Positions 35,266-47,080 of a DNA stretch of 64,000 nucleotides are shown here, piece after piece. The first letter of the stretch is position 1. The number at the start of each line of letters is the position of its first letter. Origin of the DNA: Voacanga thouarsii (Eukaryota > Streptophyta > Magnoliopsida > Gentianales > Apocynaceae). The stretch lies in contig JANUWF010000008.1 of the NCBI GenBank assembly GCA_026120185.1, positions 7,440,001-7,504,000 on the forward strand, written 5' to 3'. The position numbers were made by a program, and so were the translations under genes. The notes under the pieces were generated by a model. That model did no database searches and was not told the DNA's origin. It was given only the letters and a program-made list of their open reading frames with translations.

Positions 35266-36510
35266 TGTTAGTGTTGCGCCCTAGAGATAATCACTTGTAC
35301 ATTGTATATGACACATTTTATTTTAATAAAAGGCATTATTTATCTTACAGTTTCTTTGTTTACTTTAAGTAATATAACTATTCGATAAAGTCCATAGTAC
35401 AACACTGTGTTAAAGATATCATGATATGAGATTCCTACTACAGTGGATGGTGTTAGTACTCAAATAGTCCCTAGTCATAGTATTAATAAGATAGGACATC
35501 ATTAATGCATTAAGACTAGCATATATTAGACTTCCCGATTTGATCAGGCGATGGTTCTCATAACCGTGAGTATTAAGATACTCAAAGTTAACACATGGAT
35601 GCTTGTTAAAGGAACAAGTTCATTAGATTACCTAACTTTGAGATAATCACATGGATAACTATTTAGTGCTAATGATATAATCTCAATATAGCACATGTGC
35701 AAGTATCCTTAGACTTGAGATCTCCAAGGTACTTTGTTTGCTGAGCTTTATACTTTGATTCCAATCTCCGGAGCTTGATTGAGGGCCACCTATAGGATGG
35801 ATATTGGGTACATTGTGAGGTAAACGAAAGTAGTTGAAAAGGTCAATAAGGGATTCACCACTCCTAATAGTAAGGGCGAATATCTCACGGCCACTTGTAG
35901 GAATTACTATTCAGAAAGTCCTTAGGTAAGGCGACTGTGTATTGGAAACAGTTCCAATTGATACAAATCTAGAGTTGTGGGTTCCCAGTACAAGTACTAT
36001 TGTATTCGGGCCAGAATTAATTCTGGAGGGAGTTGGCACTAATTCCATACTCCAAACCGAATGAGATATTATATGGTGAAAGGAGTTAATTGCACTGAAG
36101 TTTGTTATTGAAGGGCTCGTGTGAAGCCACTTGACTTCTTGGACTCTTGGGTGGTCATAATGTGTTGCTAGATACCGCCCATGCTCTGGGAATATGGGTT
36201 TATTAATTGATGAATTAATAAACCAATCTTGATTAGAATTAATAGGATTAATTCTAATTAATTATAGATTATTAATCTTAAAGACGTTTAGATTAATTCA
36301 TGTTCGCTACCAATTAACTGAGAAACCTAATAGGTCACACATAATAGAGGATTATATACTCAATTTTGTTCTTCAAACGATTACCCAAAGGTAAAAGCTG
36401 TTACCTTTATTATCATTATGTCTTGTTTTCCACACATAGACAGTCCTGGGAGGATATCTCGTTTTATTTTCCACCGCACCGTATACGATACGAGCCTGAG
36501 ATACCCAACA
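35266..36510 (+). mobile_element. Solo copia LTR in G2, target duplication ACACG
   Basis: 1245 bp from TGTTAGTGTTGCGCCCTAG to AGATACCCAACA, flanked by ACACG at 35261-35265 and 36511-36515. Same family as 41590-43324, but shorter through an internal loss near 36345-36390. No primer site or polypurine tract adjoins it. Third nesting level: A2 LTR, G2, then this. Confidence 0.94.
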
Positions 36511-36699
36511 ACACGAGCGTGGAGTGATCAATCCTTGTGAGCCAACATGCAAGAAAGCGAAGTCAGGAACTATTTTTCTTCTTAATCTCTTTTGTTTTGT
36601 AGGTATAAGTAGGTAAATATTCCATGACCATAGACTATGAATAAGAGATCTCTAGGCCTAACCTAAGTAGACCTAGTAGACCTCAAGAAGAATAAATTG

Positions 36700-37985
36700 A
36701 TGCTAGGGGTTTGCGTGAAGACTTGCAAGACATGATGAGAACTATGCAAAGTGAGCTCCAAAACATGATAAGGGAGTTGATAAATCATCTTGGACAATCT
36801 TCTACAATCGTACAAAGGAGAGGTCAAGAGCGATTTGAGGTACCTAGCCCTAGGATGAGGGATGGTGATGCCCATACTCTTCTATTAAATGCTCAACAAG
36901 GGAAAGAGTGGGATAAGCACTAAATCGGGGGATTCCAATGAGCTCTTATGAGAGGAGGAAGACTTGGTATGAGAGGAGGACGAGGTAGGGGCCAAGGAAG
37001 GAATGGTGGAAACAACTTAAGGGGGTTAGAAAGAAAGTTTGAGGGAGTTGATGAATGGTATGAGGGGGAACAAGTTGAAGCCTTTGGGGAACACCATAAA
37101 GGATGGGCAATAGAGGAGGTAGGAGAGAAGGAAATGATGAGAAGAAAGAGTTGAACCACATTATATTGAAAGTGTCCCATTCTATGGCAAGAGTGACCCC
37201 GAAGCATATTTCGAGTAGGAAAGCAAGATGGAAATCTTTCTAGAAAGTCATACCTATAGTGAAAGGTTAAAGGTGAGGTTGCCTATTTTGGAATTTTCGG
37301 TGTATACTTTGTTTTGGTGGGAGAAAGTTAGTGCACAATGGAGACAAATGGGAATGGAAACCGTGGCTAGTTAGAATTTGTTGAAAGATATGATGAGGGC
37401 AAGGTTTATACCACACCATTACTACAATTATCTTTATCAAATGCTCCAATCACTCAAGCAATGGAACAGGAGTGTGGAAGATTATCATAAAGAGATGGAA
37501 GTAATGTTGATGAGAGCCCAAATCACTGAGGATTCTAGAGCAACGAGTGCAAGTTTCTTGGGAGAATGAAATACGGAGGTTGCCAATTTGGTAGAATTGC
37601 ACCCCTATAATCGATTGGAGGATATGATACATGCCACTATGAAGATTAAGAGGCAATTAAAGAGGAGGTCACTTACTAGACCACCACTTCCAAACCCCAA
37701 CACTACTAGCAAGGTACCATTTAAGAATGATGAAAACCCTAAGCCATTCCAAAGGGACTTTAACAAATCAAGAGAGGTTTGGAAACCTAGAGAGGATTGA
37801 AAGCCTAGGTAAGGATGGAACAAGGATAAGGGAAAAGCCTTGGAGAGGCCACAAAGGAATAGGGATATCAAGTGTTTTAAGTGCTTTAGATATGGTCATA
37901 CTTCCTATGAGTGCCCAAGCAAGAGAATGATGTATACTAATCCTTATGGTGAGGTTTTTACTAACGAAGAAGAAGAGGGAGAAAA
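36700..37985 (+). pseudogene. G2 gag
   Basis: Coiled-coil-like start (DLQDMMRTMQSELQNMIREL), an RGG/GRG-rich stretch (36950-37020), then the retrotrans_gag core: VPFYGKSDPEAYFE, RLKVRLPILEF, DMMRARFIPHHYYNYLYQML and SVEDYHKEMEVMLMRA. The zinc knuckle CFKCFRYGHTSYEC (37870-37912) follows. Broken by stops near 36921, 37217, 37370, 37568 and 37798 and by frame changes. Gag would form the particle that packages element RNA. No ATG begins the conserved frame; the true start may have been lost to mutation. Confidence 0.88.
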
Positions 37986-38029
37986 ATACTAAGGAGACCA
38001 AGAGGGAAATGGAGATGAGGAAAATGATG

Positions 38030-38524
38030 AAGGGGAAGTTGTTGGTCAAGAATACTCTTTGGTGGGAGTCACAAGAAGGTCATTAAATTCACAAGCCATT
38101 AAGGATCAAGATCACCAACAAAGAGAGAATATTTTCTACACTAGGTATCTAATCAACAAGACCCCTTGTAGTGTCATTGTGGATAGTGGGAGTTACATTA
38201 ACGTGATTAGTACAAACTTGATTGAAGAATTGGACATGAGTTGGATTAACCACCCCCAAGCCCTACAAATTACAATGGTTGAACGATAGCGGGGAAATGA
38301 GAGTAAACAAAAAAGTTTTGGTGTCCTTTGAGATGGGAAAGTACAAGGATGATGTGCTATGTGATGTGGTACCCATGCAAGCGGGTCACTTGCTCCTAGA
38401 GAGGCCTTACCAATATGATAGGCATGTAAAGTATGATGGGAGAAAGAATACTTATTCCCTACTCAAGGAGGGAACTAAGTTTACCCTCACTCCCATGGCC
38501 CCTAGTGAGGTGAACAAAGATTAA
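38030..38524 (+). pseudogene. G2 aspartic protease region
   Basis: Two overlapping frames (38059-38289 and 38279-38524) give TPCSVIVDSGSYINVIST, where the DSG active-site triad is intact, then the PMQAGHLLLERPYQYDRHVK block that ends this region in Ty3/gypsy polyproteins. A single frameshift near 38285 separates them. Confidence 0.88.
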
Positions 38525-38880
38525 AGAATCATGAAGGAGGAAGAAAAGAAGTAGAGAGTACAAGATGTCAAACAAAAACAAGAAGTTGAGAAGAAAGAAC
38601 AAGAGAGGAAAGAAAAAGAGTTTAAAGAGAGGATGGATAAACAAATACCTTTGACGATCAAGGGTAGGGGTGAGCAAAGACAAGAAAGGGGAGGTAAAAG
38701 AAGAGTGAATCACTTAGCAAAAGAAAGTGAGGTCATAAAGACTATAGAGGCTAAGGAATCGGTTATTCTTCTTTTATGAAAATATTCTTATGTTTCTACT
38801 AATGAATTTTCGTTGCCTTTGCCCAATGAAATTGTAGCTATTCCTCAAGAGCTTGAAGTTGTTTTTCCAAAGAAGGTGGT
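38525..38880 (+). pseudogene. G2 linker before the missing RT
   Basis: Lys/Glu-rich low-complexity linker (KKEQERKEKEFKERMDK), then SLPLPNEIVAIPQELEVVFP, the block that normally leads into RT. RT does not follow. Confidence 0.8.
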
Positions 38881-39172
38881 CAACTGAACACTTACCTAAT
38901 TTTTACGGACCATAATCAAGAAGAACTTGAACAATTGGGAGGAATGCTTGCCCCACCTTGAGTTTGTTTACAAAAGGTCTTTTCACTCTACCATTTTTTA
39001 TTCTCCTTTTGAAATTATGTGTGATTTTAACCCTCTAACTCCTTTAGAATTGGTTCCCTTGCCTATAGGTGAATGAAAGAACCTTGATGGAGCTAAGAAG
39101 ATGGCAATTGTGAAGGCACTCCGTGTAGATGATGGCAATGATTTGAAGACGAATCCTTTTCAAGGAAGGGGA
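38881..39172 (+). pseudogene. G2 integrase C-terminal fragment
   Basis: Reads TIIKKNLNNWEECLPHLEFV, then RSFHSTIFYSPFEIMCDFNP and LTPLELVPLP, the end of a Ty3/gypsy integrase core. The joint to the linker falls on GAAGGTGGTCAAC: VFPKK from before RT runs into VVN-TL from late integrase. About the length of RT, RNase H and most of integrase was removed. Confidence 0.88.
39162..39172 (+). other. Polypurine tract of G2
   Basis: AAGGAAGGGGA directly before the 3' LTR. It also lies in the coding frame that continues into the LTR. Confidence 0.88.
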
Positions 39173-40207
39173 TGATGAGACTCCACTTCATCATAGAAGT
39201 CAAGATCAAGGAGGCGGAGGCGCGACCATGCAAGGACAAGGATCGAATACAAGATCTAGGTCTAAGAAGCTTCAAAATGAGTTTGGATTGCTCATAAAAC
39301 CATATTTGAGGATGGAAGAGGGTTGGAAGGTTGAGGAAGCAAGCCAAGAGTTCATTTTTAATGAACATCCAAGTAGGACCCCAATAAGAACTCAAGCCAG
39401 CAACAAAGACGGACGAAATAGGAACGGAAGGGGGCCTTCCAGTGGACGGCCGACCCCGGCCCCAAGCAGCAAAACCAACGCTGGCTACAATATGCCCAAC
39501 AACGGCTTTATTATGGTATTCAATCGCCCGAAGACAAATCGCAACCGGCGCCGGCTGTAGTATCCAAACCGATGCCAGCTCCATCCTGGGCAGCTGTCAC
39601 GTTTTTTATGTTTTCTCTGGCTTTCTCCAATGTTAAGTATTTGTAAAGACTTATTAAGAGCTTAAACTGTAATAGAACCTTAGGGATTACTTAACTAGGG
39701 TTAAGGTAGTATAAATAGAACCTTTAGTGGTTTGACAACACAATTCACACACTTTAATTCAAATTTGAGAAAGAATCTTGAGAGGCCCTAACCTCCTTGT
39801 GCATCATGTTCAAGACCATGCTTAAGGGTTAGTTCTCCTTATGAATGAGTCTATAAATCTTATGAATAATCTAATATAGTTTTTTTTTAATAGGTCTTAG
39901 TTGCTTTGTTCTTCTAAGGTTTGTTTGAATTCCATTATGTGGGTGCCTATTTTCTCTATTCTATTTGTTCTTATTTGCCTTTGTTGCTTCAAGGATATTG
40001 GGATGAGATTATAGTATAACTTTCTACTATTCTTAAGGGTCTTTGAAGCTTAGTTCTTCAAGGGTTTGATAAAGGGTAGGTTGTTATTTCATTTTCTCCT
40101 TTTTGTCCCAAGAAGAATCTCTGTTTTTGGTCTCATTGATTGAGCTGAACACATAACCAACTAAACCACTCACAACACCAAGAAAAAGCCCACACAAGAT
40201 CATATCA
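39173..40207 (+). mobile_element. 3' LTR of G2, with polyprotein tail in its first 330 bp
   Basis: 1035 bp, TGATGAGACTCCA to GATCATATCA. The frame from 39174 reads DDETPLHHRSQDQGGGGATM, QGQGSNTRSRSKKLQNEFGL and LIKPYLRMEEGWKVEEA, open to 39388 or so. The TRSRSKKLQ motif is the usual C-terminal tail of this type of polyprotein, so the original pol ran into its own LTR. Confidence 0.93.
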
Positions 40208-40212
40208 TTCTT
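40208..40212. repeat. Target-site duplication of G2, right copy (TTCTT)
   Basis: Partner of 33426-33430. Confidence 0.95.
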
Positions 40213-40729
40213 GAATAATGTTCCTTGAGTGATGAATCATCTTTTTTAATAATTGATTTGTAGATTTGATAATTGGATTCATGTGTTTCTCTTGTGTTTT
40301 CCTTGCCTAAATAGGCTCCCAAGATGCTAAAAATCATTCTCTAAGAATTCTAGGCTGAGTACAAGCTCGAGAATACCAAACTCTTACAAAATTTCTAAAT
40401 CCATGCACACGATCGAAAAAATTCCCATACTTTGGCAGTCTAGGGCTAGCGCTAGCCCAGCCCCTCACGGCCGGTGCTGGCTGTTAGCTAGTGAAGCCAC
40501 AATGACATTCTATTTCCCCCCCTGTTTGTCAGTCTTGGGCCAATGCCGGCTGTGCTCTGTCCGGCATCTGGTTTTTGCCTTTTTCTTGCTTTGTTTTGTG
40601 TAAAAACACCAAAATTCCTTTTCAAAGGTAAAATATCAAATATGAAAGAATATGTCTAATTATTACATCAAATTTATATCAAAGTAATCTCAATAACAAG
40701 GACATAAATGATGATTTTAGCCCTTAACA
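40213..40729 (-). mobile_element. 3' LTR of A2, proximal part
   Basis: Continues the Athila LTR from GAATAATGTTCC to the LTR start (minus strand TGTTAAGGGCTAAAATC at 40729). GC island at 40440-40570. Rejoined with 32541-33430 it measures about 1407 bp. Confidence 0.88.
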
Positions 40730-41584
40730 TATTTTCCCACACTTGAATCTTTGCTTGTCCTCTAGCAAAGTACTTAAGATAAAGGAAAATAAGACAACAC
40801 GAGGTTAACTTTAAAAAAATTTGACTATAACAAAGCTACAATTATCCTTCAAGCTTTAGACATGATCTTGTCTTTCTTTCAATCCTTTGAAAATATTTGC
40901 AAATTGAAGCATTAGAACAAGCTTATCAAGGCCTTTGAAATCAAGTTAAGCAAGTTTGTACTTTAGTTTAAGAAAATTATTTCACCCCTCAAGCAAAAAA
41001 TGTAGACAATATGAATCATACAAGTCAAGCTATGTAACCAATTCAAGCATTATAAACTCAAACATTGAACAACTCAAGTAATGATTTAAGAAAAACACTC
41101 CACTCTTATTTCAATGACTAAGGGAATTGATAGCCTCAAATGAATGGATTTCTCTTCACACACTGTATTGGTCCCCTTATAGTCATTTTTACAACATTTT
41201 CTTTCTTCACTCTTTCTTACCTTTTTGCCTTCGGGATAGCTTCAATAGAGTGCACCAAACAATACTTACTACTTCTCTCCATATTAACCTCATTTTTAGC
41301 AAAAGGTCTTCCGTATAATTAAAAAATGAGAGCATTTTTTCAACTCAAAATGTTTTCAGTAGCTCACATAACAATGATTTTTTTTTTTTTTAACTCATTG
41401 TTTTTCCTTCTAACTTCCTTACATTTCCTATTTATCACTTAAAGTCTGGAAAATTTTAAATCCATAATATAAGAATTAGTCAACAAATTTCCTTATATTC
41501 ATCATATCATCTATATTTAAACTAGATGAGTAAAATAATATTCAAACACCAATGCATAACTAAGATTAATTTAAATTCTCAAGA
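40730..41584 (-). mobile_element. A2 3' UTR, LTR-proximal part
   Basis: Minus strand carries the polypurine tract (AAGTGTGGGAAAATA at 40744-40730), GGACAAGCAAAGATTCAAG, and the GGGGACCAATACAGTG unit (about 41170) shared with the A1 and A3 UTR repeats. No gene. Confidence 0.8.
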
Positions 41585-41589
41585 CTTAG

Positions 41590-42941
41590 TGTTAGTATTA
41601 TACCCTAGAGGCAATCACTTGTACGTTGTATATGACACATTTTATTTTAATAATAGGTATTATTTATCTTATAGTTTCTTTTGTTTACTTTTGTGCAAAA
41701 TAATTGTTAGATAAAGTCCCTAGTACAACACCGTGTTAAGGAAATCATGATAGAATTATGATATGAGATTCCTACTACACTGTATAGTGTTAGTACTTAA
41801 ATAGTCCCTAGTCATAGTATTAATGAGACATGACATCATTAATGCGTTAAGCTAACATGTGTTAGACTTCCTGGTTTGATTAAGCAGTAGTTCTCATATC
41901 CGTGAGTATTGAGATACTCAAAGTTAACACATGGATGCTTGTTAATGGAACAAGTACATTAGATGACCTAACTATGAGATAATCACACGGATAACTATTT
42001 AGTGCCAGTGATATAATCTCAATATAGCAAATGTGCAACTATCCTTAGACTTGAGATCTCCAAGGTACTCTGTTTACTGAGCATTGTGCTTTGATTCCAA
42101 TCTCTGGAGCCAGATCGAGAGCTACCTATAGGATGGATATTGGGCACATTGTGAGGTAAACGAAAGTAGTTGAGAGGGTCAATAAAGGATTCACCACTCC
42201 TAATAGTAGGGATGAATATCTCATGGCCACTTGTAGGAATTACTACTCGAGAAGTCCTTAGCCAATGTGATTGTGTATTAGAAACAGTTCCAATTGATAC
42301 ACATTTAGAGCAGTGGGTTCCTGGTACAAGTACTATTATATTCAAGCTAGAATTAATATATATTCTGGAGGGAGTTGGCACTAATTCCGTATTCCAAACC
42401 GAATGAGATATTGTATGATAAAAGGAGTTAATTGCACTGTAGTTTGTAATTGAAGGGTTCATGTCAAGCCACTTGACTTCCTAGACTCTTGGGTGGTCAT
42501 GATGTGCTGCTAGATACTGCTCATGATCTGGGAATATGAGTTTATTAATTGATGAATTATTAAATCAATCCTGATTAGAATCAATCCTGATTAATTCTAA
42601 TTAATTATGGATTATTAATCTCAAAGACATTTGGATTAATTCATGTTCGCTACCAATTGACTGGGAAACCTAATAGGTCATACACAATAGAGGATTATAT
42701 ACTCAAGATGTTATTAGATAACATAATGGTATTAATTGCGAGAAAGAGAAGTTGTTAAGGCCAAATTATAATTAGTTATAATTTATGAGTCAATTTGTAA
42801 TTGTGAGAACTTGATGTTTCCAATTACAATTAGGGAATTCTAATTGTTTTAGAATTCTCAATTTTTTGGTAATATTTTCATGACATATAGGATATGCACG
42901 AAATTCCTAAGGTGTGAGACACACGAAATAGCTTCCAAAAC

Positions 42942-42972
<31 letters not shown>

Positions 42973-43324
42973 ATGGTTCTTGAGCAACCAAGAAAAACCC
43001 TAGCTGCCATCTTGTTCATGGTAGCATATAATCATCTTGGTGCTTGAGTGTGATCCTCCGTGTGGATTTCTATTAGAGATAATCACACACTGTGATTATA
43101 ATGGTTGGACGTTCAACTCTCATGGTGTTTGATCAAGAGGATTACTGGATCACGCCTCAACTTGAAGAAGAAAAATTTTGTTTTTCACACGATCAAAGAA
43201 AGGTAAAAAACTATTACCTTTGTTCTATTTATATCTTGTTTTCCACACATATGCGGATCTTGAGATGGTATCTCATTTTTATATTTCTGCTGTGCAATAT
43301 ATGATAAGCATGAGATAACCAACA
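41590..43324 (+). mobile_element. Solo copia LTR in A2, target duplication CTTAG
   Basis: 1735 bp, TGTTAGTATTATACCCTAG to GATAACCAACA, flanked by CTTAG at 41585-41589 and 43325-43329. Same family as the C1 LTR (17763-19456, opposite strand). A (TC)n tract at 42946-42972 lies in a stretch like an R-U5 leader. Confidence 0.94.
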
Positions 43325-43831
43325 CTTAGCATATCTAATCAAATAGACCAATTCAATGTTAAAAAAAATCTAACCAATTGAATGACAAAAAATCATTTCC
43401 CAAGTAAGAAAGATAATCACAACCTCATTATAAATCAAAGCAATTATGAAATATTTTAGCCCAAAACTACTGGAATAGGTAGAATATATTTCCAATTCTA
43501 AACTCTCCCCCATACTTAAACTAGACACTGTCCTCAATGGCCCCAAAAATATAACAAATAAAGCAAAGCCAATAGACTAAAATAAATAGAGGGGAAGAAG
43601 ATAGGAAAAGAAAATACTTCTAGAGCTTAGTAGTTTCTTCAAGAAATGTGAATCCATCACAAAAAGCATTGTGTAATGAACCTAAAAAAAAAAAACAAAG
43701 TATAAAGCTAGAAAAAGAAAAAGTACTGAAATGAAATAAATAAAAAAATGAAGAAGTGGCTGAAGAAAAGTCATGAAAATATAAAAAGAAAAGAATCCAA
43801 GAAAAGGAAAAAGTGAGCAATAGAGAAACGC
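43325..43831 (-). mobile_element. A2 3' UTR, ORF-proximal part
   Basis: Minus strand has CATTGAGGACAGTGTC and a second polypurine-like AAGTATGGGGGAGAGT (43518-43503), the same internal motif as A1 (27842) and A3 (63334). Confidence 0.78.
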
Positions 43832-45004
43832 TCAATCATCATCATCCTCCGCATTATCATCATCATCATCATCATCAGCCATATGGCCACCATTATCTCC
43901 TTGTGGCGTAGGGAACCGCTGCATCCATTGAGCCCATTATTACTCCTGAGCTTCTTGCCTCCTAGTAAATAAAGTTATGGAATCATGAAGCTAAAGAAGG
44001 ATCTCTGTCTATTTCTCTATACCCACTCTTAACTACTCCAATTGACCGCTCACCTCAGTTTCAAAGTCAGTTCTAGATTGGGATTGTGAACTACTAGCTC
44101 GAGCTCTAGGTGGTAGGGTAGGGTACTCCTCCTCCACAGGTGGAAGCTCAACTTAGCCCGGGTGCTGCACCTCATAGGGTCTTAACCATCGCCTCACTTG
44201 GTGGTCTCAGTAAGTTCCTCCTCAAAACTAATGCTAAAAGCCTCTAGAATTTTCATGATCGCAAGGGGGAAAACAAAGGCTTTAGAGGAAAGCGAGAATG
44301 GACCACATCCCTTATAGATTGGACGATCAAAGAATTAAGAGGGATAGGTTAGGTGTGCATCATCTTATGCAAGGTATAGAGGTCAATCACTCAGGACTTG
44401 TTGAACCGACTAGCTTTAGGAACAACATTGAAGGAAAATATATAAACCATGGCCCGTAGGTTGGCTTCAAAGTCATTGTTAGAATAAAAGCCTACCTGTC
44501 GTATAGCTCTTTTATACATCCTTAGTGTAGCTCTAGTATTACTCACCTGCCATTTAGGGACTTAGATTATCTTTTGGTTATCGTAATCCACAGCTATCCA
44601 AGGGCTTTCATTATTAACATTCAAGATTGAATCCAATCTATCTCTATCCACAAAAATTGGGGTACCTTTGACCCTAGTTTTAATAGTATCAAGATTACTA
44701 TTCTTTTTGTCCACCATATTAGCATAAAATTCTTTAACCAAGATAGGACAATAGGTTCCTTTCAACTAATAATAGGCCCCTGCCACAACCGTCTGAATAT
44801 CATTCCTAGCTTAAGGGCATGCTCTAAAGAGGGTGCAAAATTGTATTCCATAATAAATTTATTAGATGCCCTCTTGGATTACCGCTCCTGTCATGAAGGA
44901 TTAATGAAATCAATAGGGTGTAAGAACATGGGTTCAATAGATGTAGGGATACAGGAAGCCGAGACTGTAGCCCTTTTTGAAGATTAGCCTTTCTCTTTTA
45001 GCAT
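43832..45004 (-). pseudogene. A2 3' ORF in the env position
   Basis: Minus strand from MLKEKG (45004): PSLEHALKLGMIFRRLWQGP, PILVKEFYANMVDKKNSNLD, RVKGTPIFVDRDRLDSILNV, MYKRAIRQVGFYSNN and a C-terminus with an Asp/Glu run (ADDDDDDDNAEDDDD) just before the stop at 43832. The FRRLW..PI, L-VKEFYANM, VKG and LD-IL-V pattern looks like the putative plant transposon protein domain (PF20167), also found in Athila-like gag. Several stops and one frameshift near 44765. It lies between the lost pol and the 3' UTR, as in A3, and is homologous to the ORF at 62308-62991. Confidence 0.72.
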
Positions 45005-45860
45005 GATGAGAGTGTTTGAAGATGAGTAGCAAGAAATAATGAGGAATAGACACTAGTCAAGTCACAACAACACAACACCACCCTCAACCAGTTACAATTC
45101 ACAAGTAATCTACCACTCCACAATACAACACACAACCCTCAACCATTCACAATTCACAACCAATCCACAACTTCCTCAATCCACAATATAAACCAAATAA
45201 TCCCAATCTTCTTATAAATCCTGTAGAAAGAAGAATAATGATACAATTCAAACAACAATATAATCTCCGATGCAAAAAATCTCATAGCATGTATGGAACA
45301 TGATCCTATTACAATTCATGAAGAATACATCATTGCTATGGACATTATCTTATGAATGCAACACAAGAATAATCTCGAATACCCAAAATTAGCTAACATA
45401 GGATCAAAATATGGCACACGTTATAGCAAAAAAAATCCTTGAACCATAAACTCATGCTGTTTCAATTATAATGAAGCCACGAATTTAACCAAATTCAATA
45501 AAAAATTCTAAATTATGCAATTTTTGCCCAAAAATATACCAACAAATAGTGAAAAATCCATGGCAACAATTTAACCGTAAGAATGTAAGAAAATTACATC
45601 TTTATGTTCTCTAATTCATGGGTAAGCAAATTATGCAATCCTTTTGAAGAAATCTTCATTGTTAAGAGGAGATTTGAAAATGGGTTTTTGAAGAAAAAGT
45701 TGGGATTTTTGAAGATTTAACCCATAGATTCAGTAAAAACAAGAAGGTTTGATATTAGGTTGGTGTTTTTGAGGGCAAAAATTGATCTGGTAGTGTTTGG
45801 AGATGAAAAGCTGGAGCGGGGTGTATATTTTTCTCTAAATTACTTTCGAGATCCATTGAA
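45005..45860 (-). other. Leader of the A2 3' ORF
   Basis: Non-coding and CT-rich on the minus strand (for example CTTCAAAAACCCATTTTC about 45680). Its end resembles 61790-61900 in front of the A3 3' ORF (CTTCCAAAACCCATTTTTCA). A2 cannot be followed beyond about 45860. Confidence 0.6.
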
Positions 45861-46589
45861 TTTTCTTCTAACTAAATATTAATTAATTATTTTTAGGTAT
45901 ATATTTTTATAAAAATATAGTACATTATATTTATTCATCATTAATTAAGTAAACATAATAAAATTCAAGTATATACATATTTAAATAAATATATATCTAT
46001 ATGATAAGTAGAAGGCAAAAAAAAATCTAATATAACAGTCTTCATTTTCTATACATATTATTATACATATATACATTCATATATATAAAGTATGCATATA
46101 AACATAGCTGACTACCTTGTATGTTATATATGAAGCATATATTCTAGATAACATATTAATGATCTAACCATTCTATCTATTAAGGACAAATAAGAATCGC
46201 GAAAACCAAATATGAAGGCAATTGAATGATATTTGATTGCTTATCAAGAACTTTTACACTATTCTTATTCTTATGACTATAAGAACTAAAAACCTAATCA
46301 ATATTTATAATCCAGGCTCACAAACTCAAATGCGATAGTTAGATTTAACAAATAAGTTAAATAAGTTATGTATACCAAGATAATAGAGATAACTTAGATT
46401 GTTAAGGTGGAATAAATTTACTATGAAGTTTAATTATAACATCAAATTAACTACCAAACCTAATGCCTACATGGATATATGTTCAACAAATTAAAGATCC
46501 AACCATTACATCTATTACAGTAGTCATAAGACGTAAGTAAATAGAATTCTGAAGAAAGAAGACAAAATTAATGTATCAATTGAAGTGTT
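45861..46589. other. AT-rich unassigned sequence
   Basis: Long runs of ATATAT and TTAATTAATT; no ORF or element edge recognised. Confidence 0.5.
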
Positions 46590-47080
46590 TTACACAAAAA
46601 TGAACTATTTACGACGCATAAAAAGCCGTTACAAATAAAAAGGAAAAAACCATCCCATAAAACCCATATACGATTGCCCAAGAATCATCGCAAATAAGCT
46701 AATTCCTTTGCTACGGCTATACAACCATCGTAAACGTATCATCGTATATATTGCATATATATGATGGTCCAGAACCACCATAAATATCTAAAAGACTGTC
46801 ATATACATGATGCTACATACAACTTTAAATTGTCGTATATACTATTTTGAACGACAATTTTTTAGGAACTGTCGTATATAGTGTTTTTTAACGACAAACC
46901 GCCGTATTTGGCCTATTACAAACTACAACTTTTTGAAAATACTACACTAATTATGATGGTCACATTTAGCATCGTATTTATTTGATGAATAGGATAGCTT
47001 GTAATATATAATGAAAATTTGTGACGACTGTCGGACTACCATAAAAACTAGCATCGTATCCAGAGGCTTTTTTTGTAGTG
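46590..47080. mobile_element. Small CACTA-like non-autonomous element (one clean end)
   Basis: The right end reads, on the minus strand, CACTACAAAAAAAGCC, the usual CACTA terminal motif. Inside are many short motifs of the ACGACNGTT / ATCGTATA type in both orientations (46600-47060), like CACTA subterminal repeats. The left end near 46590 (TTACACAAAAATGAAC) is degenerate and no 3-bp target duplication can be confirmed. Confidence 0.6.

Larger units (their letters stand above)
33431..40207 (+). mobile_element. Complete but pol-deleted Ty3/gypsy element G2
   Basis: Two 1035-bp LTRs, a tRNA-Met-type primer site, gag, protease, a fragment of integrase C-terminus, polypurine tract and exact TTCTT target duplication. 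RT, RNase H and the integrase core are deleted between about 38875 and 38883. The gag and integrase C-terminus wording (YHKEME, GFNPLTPLELVPLP-like) fits chromovirus lineages such as Reina or CRM; I cannot choose between them without RT. LTRs differ by roughly 12% over the first 440 bp and less after, mostly transitions. Confidence 0.93.

Noticed and set aside
36946..37207. Minus-strand Ser/Pro/Leu-rich ORFs
   Set aside because: Complement of the Gly/Arg-rich part of G2 gag.
39093..39584. 163-codon minus-strand ORF over the G2 3' LTR
   Set aside because: Complement of the polyprotein tail frame in the LTR; the 5' LTR copy (33345-33653) carries only a related, shorter shadow.
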